A stretch of DNA of 59,275 nucleotides from an uncultured Pseudoflavonifractor sp. (lineage in GTDB: Bacteria; Bacillota; Clostridia; Oscillospirales; Oscillospiraceae): positions 1-59,275 of the forward strand of contig CANDEE010000003.1 of assembly GCA_947383685.1 (NCBI GenBank). Reading direction: 5' to 3'. Position 1 is the first letter of the stretch. Each line of letters opens with the position of its first letter. The notes below the pieces were generated by a model. The model saw only the letters and a program-made list of their open reading frames with translations. It was not told the origin of the DNA and did no database searches. Positions 58,430-59,275 of this stretch are shown here, one piece after another. The translations under genes and the position numbers were made by a program.

Positions 58430-59014
58430 TTATTTCCCTGCCCCGGTAAGACAGTTTACCCCAAATTCCCGCAGACGCAGGCTCAAGGTGCAAATGGGCA
58501 GGCCCATGACGTTGAAGTAATCTCCCCGGACGGCGGACACCAGCAGAGCGCCAAAGCCTTGGATGCCATAGGCTCCCGCCTTGTCCATAGGTTCTCCGGT
58601 GGCAATGTAGGCGCCGATCTCCTCCTCCGTCAGAGGCCGAAAGACCACCTGGGTATGCTCGCTGCCGGTGACGGTATTCTCTCCCTGGCGGATGGTATAG
58701 CCGGTATACACATCGTGACCGGAGCCGGAGAGGAGGCGGAGCATCTCCCGGGCGTCCCTCTCGTCCCTGGGCTTGCCCAGAATCCTGTGTTCCTTAGCCA
58801 CCACCGTATCGGCGGCAATGATGAGAGGCTCCGTGCCCTCCAGGGCGGCGCAGGCGGCGGCCTTTTCCCGGGAAATGGCCTCCACCAGCGCGCCGGGGGC
58901 CAAGTTTCGCTCCATGTGCTCGTCAATGTCCACGGCGTGGACCCGGTAGCTTAGGCCCATTTGGGTCAAAAGCTCCTGCCGCCGGGGGGACTGGGAGGCT
59001 AAAACGATCTCCAT
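58430..59014 (-). CDS. maf: Maf-family nucleotide pyrophosphatase
   Basis: 194 residues. Begins MEIVLASQSPRRQELL, the signature Maf opening. Catalytic and binding residues include the SxRR motif (residues 8-12), IIAADTVV (Asp) and KPRDERDAREML. It hydrolyses dTTP/UTP or modified nucleotides to monophosphates; overexpression of homologues blocks septation. The start is the ATG at 59014 with GGGGAGAAG; it lies 1 bp past the dut stop, so both dUTP-clearing and noncanonical-nucleotide-clearing enzymes are cotranscribed with mre genes. Confidence 0.92.
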   Translation of the reverse strand: MEIVLASQSPRRQELLTQMGLSYRVHAVDIDEHMERNLAPGALVEAISREKAAACAALEGTEPLIIAADTVVAKEHRILGKPRDERDAREMLRLLSGSGHDVYTGYTIRQGENTVTGSEHTQVVFRPLTEEEIGAYIATGEPMDKAGAYGIQGFGALLVSAVRGDYFNVMGLPICTLSLRLREFGVNCLTGAGK

Positions 59015-59015
59015 A

Positions 59016-59275
59016 TCAGCTTCTCCCCGTGGAGCCAAAGCCCCCCGCGCCCCGCTGGGTCTCGTCCAGGGTATCGGTGACCACAATTTCCGCCTGGGCC
59101 ACAGGCATAATGACGAGCTGGGCCACCCGCTCGCCGGGTTCAACGGTATAGTCTTCCTTGGAGGAATTGAGCAGCCCCACCACGATCTCTCCCCGGTAGT
59201 CGCTGTCGATCACTCCCACACAGTTGGCGGGGGCAAGGCCGTGCTTGATGGCAAGGCCCGACCGGGCGTAGACCA
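59016..59275 (-). CDS. dut: dUTP diphosphatase (5' end cut off by window edge)
   Basis: C-terminal 86 codons of a trimeric dUTPase. Motif 2 RSGLAIKHGL, motif 3 NCVGVIDSDYRGEI (catalytic Asp), motif 4 RVAQLVIMP and the P-loop-like motif 5 RGAGGFGSTG are all visible. Removes dUTP and supplies dUMP. The start lies beyond position 59275. Confidence 0.93.
   Translation of the reverse strand, partial: VYARSGLAIKHGLAPANCVGVIDSDYRGEIVVGLLNSSKEDYTVEPGERVAQLVIMPVAQAEIVVTDTLDETQRGAGGFGSTGRS

Overview
The window looks like a chromosomal segment from a GC-rich (roughly 60% by eye) anaerobic Firmicute of class Clostridia. Oscillospiraceae, in the Flavonifractor/Oscillibacter/Lawsonibacter range, is my inference. 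It rests on the codon use, the SLH protein, the Asp23/FakA pair, a two-gene SufCB-like system, the short archaeal-type prolyl-tRNA synthetase, and stalk-domain flavoprotein reductases. Nothing looks like a prophage, a CRISPR array or a classical insertion sequence. Most genes are housekeeping genes in compact operons separated by strong hairpin terminators.

Layout. 1-7.8 kb: ABC-F ATPase (cut by the window edge), rRNA methyltransferase, a complete livJHMGF branched-chain amino acid transporter and a short-chain dehydrogenase. 8-12.6 kb: SufC/SufB-like Fe-S pair, a TIM-barrel protein of unknown function, tRNA-Arg carrying a partial duplication, a HAD hydrolase and a MerR regulator. 12.8-24.8 kb: release factor 3, a LysR regulator with a secreted flavinylated fumarate-reductase-like protein, a LuxE-LuxC acyl reduction pair, thioredoxin reductase, a radical-SAM/TIGR03915 DNA-repair pair behind a promoter with two LexA-like boxes, and a MocR-type regulator. 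24.9-31.2 kb: TatD nuclease, Asp23 plus FakA, a patatin-like lipase, ProRS and a YbjN-like protein. 31.3-38.1 kb: an aromatic amino acid operon, aroF-aroB-aroA-aroC-pheA-aroK-aroQ. 38.2-48.9 kb: membrane protein, MetG, TetR regulator, small ORFs, HD hydrolase with a MATE pump, and MnmA-MnmG-lipid kinase. 49.4-59.3 kb: tRNA-Gly and tRNA-Val, a ferritin-like protein, a putative glycoside hydrolase, MarR, SLH protein, GH13 amylase, and the shape/division cluster dut-maf-mreC-mreD-PBP2.

The most interesting finding is the leader of the aro operon. Its parts are a good promoter, a ribosome binding site and a 29-codon leader peptide with five Phe and two Tyr codons. The antiterminator helix begins on the base after the leader stop codon and is mutually exclusive with an intrinsic terminator just before aroF. 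This is the layout of ribosome-mediated (pheL-type) attenuation, here in a Firmicute and driving an operon that contains pheA. T-boxes are the better-known solution for such operons in this phylum.

Other points of interest: paired LexA-like boxes flanking the -10 of a predicted DNA-repair operon; a MocR regulator with Arg at the PLP-lysine position; two distant 46-bp palindromes with identical ends; partial duplications at two tRNA loci; nested palindromes and hairpin arrays between genes; and luxCE without luciferase. Functions are read from motifs and remembered family features; no database search was possible.
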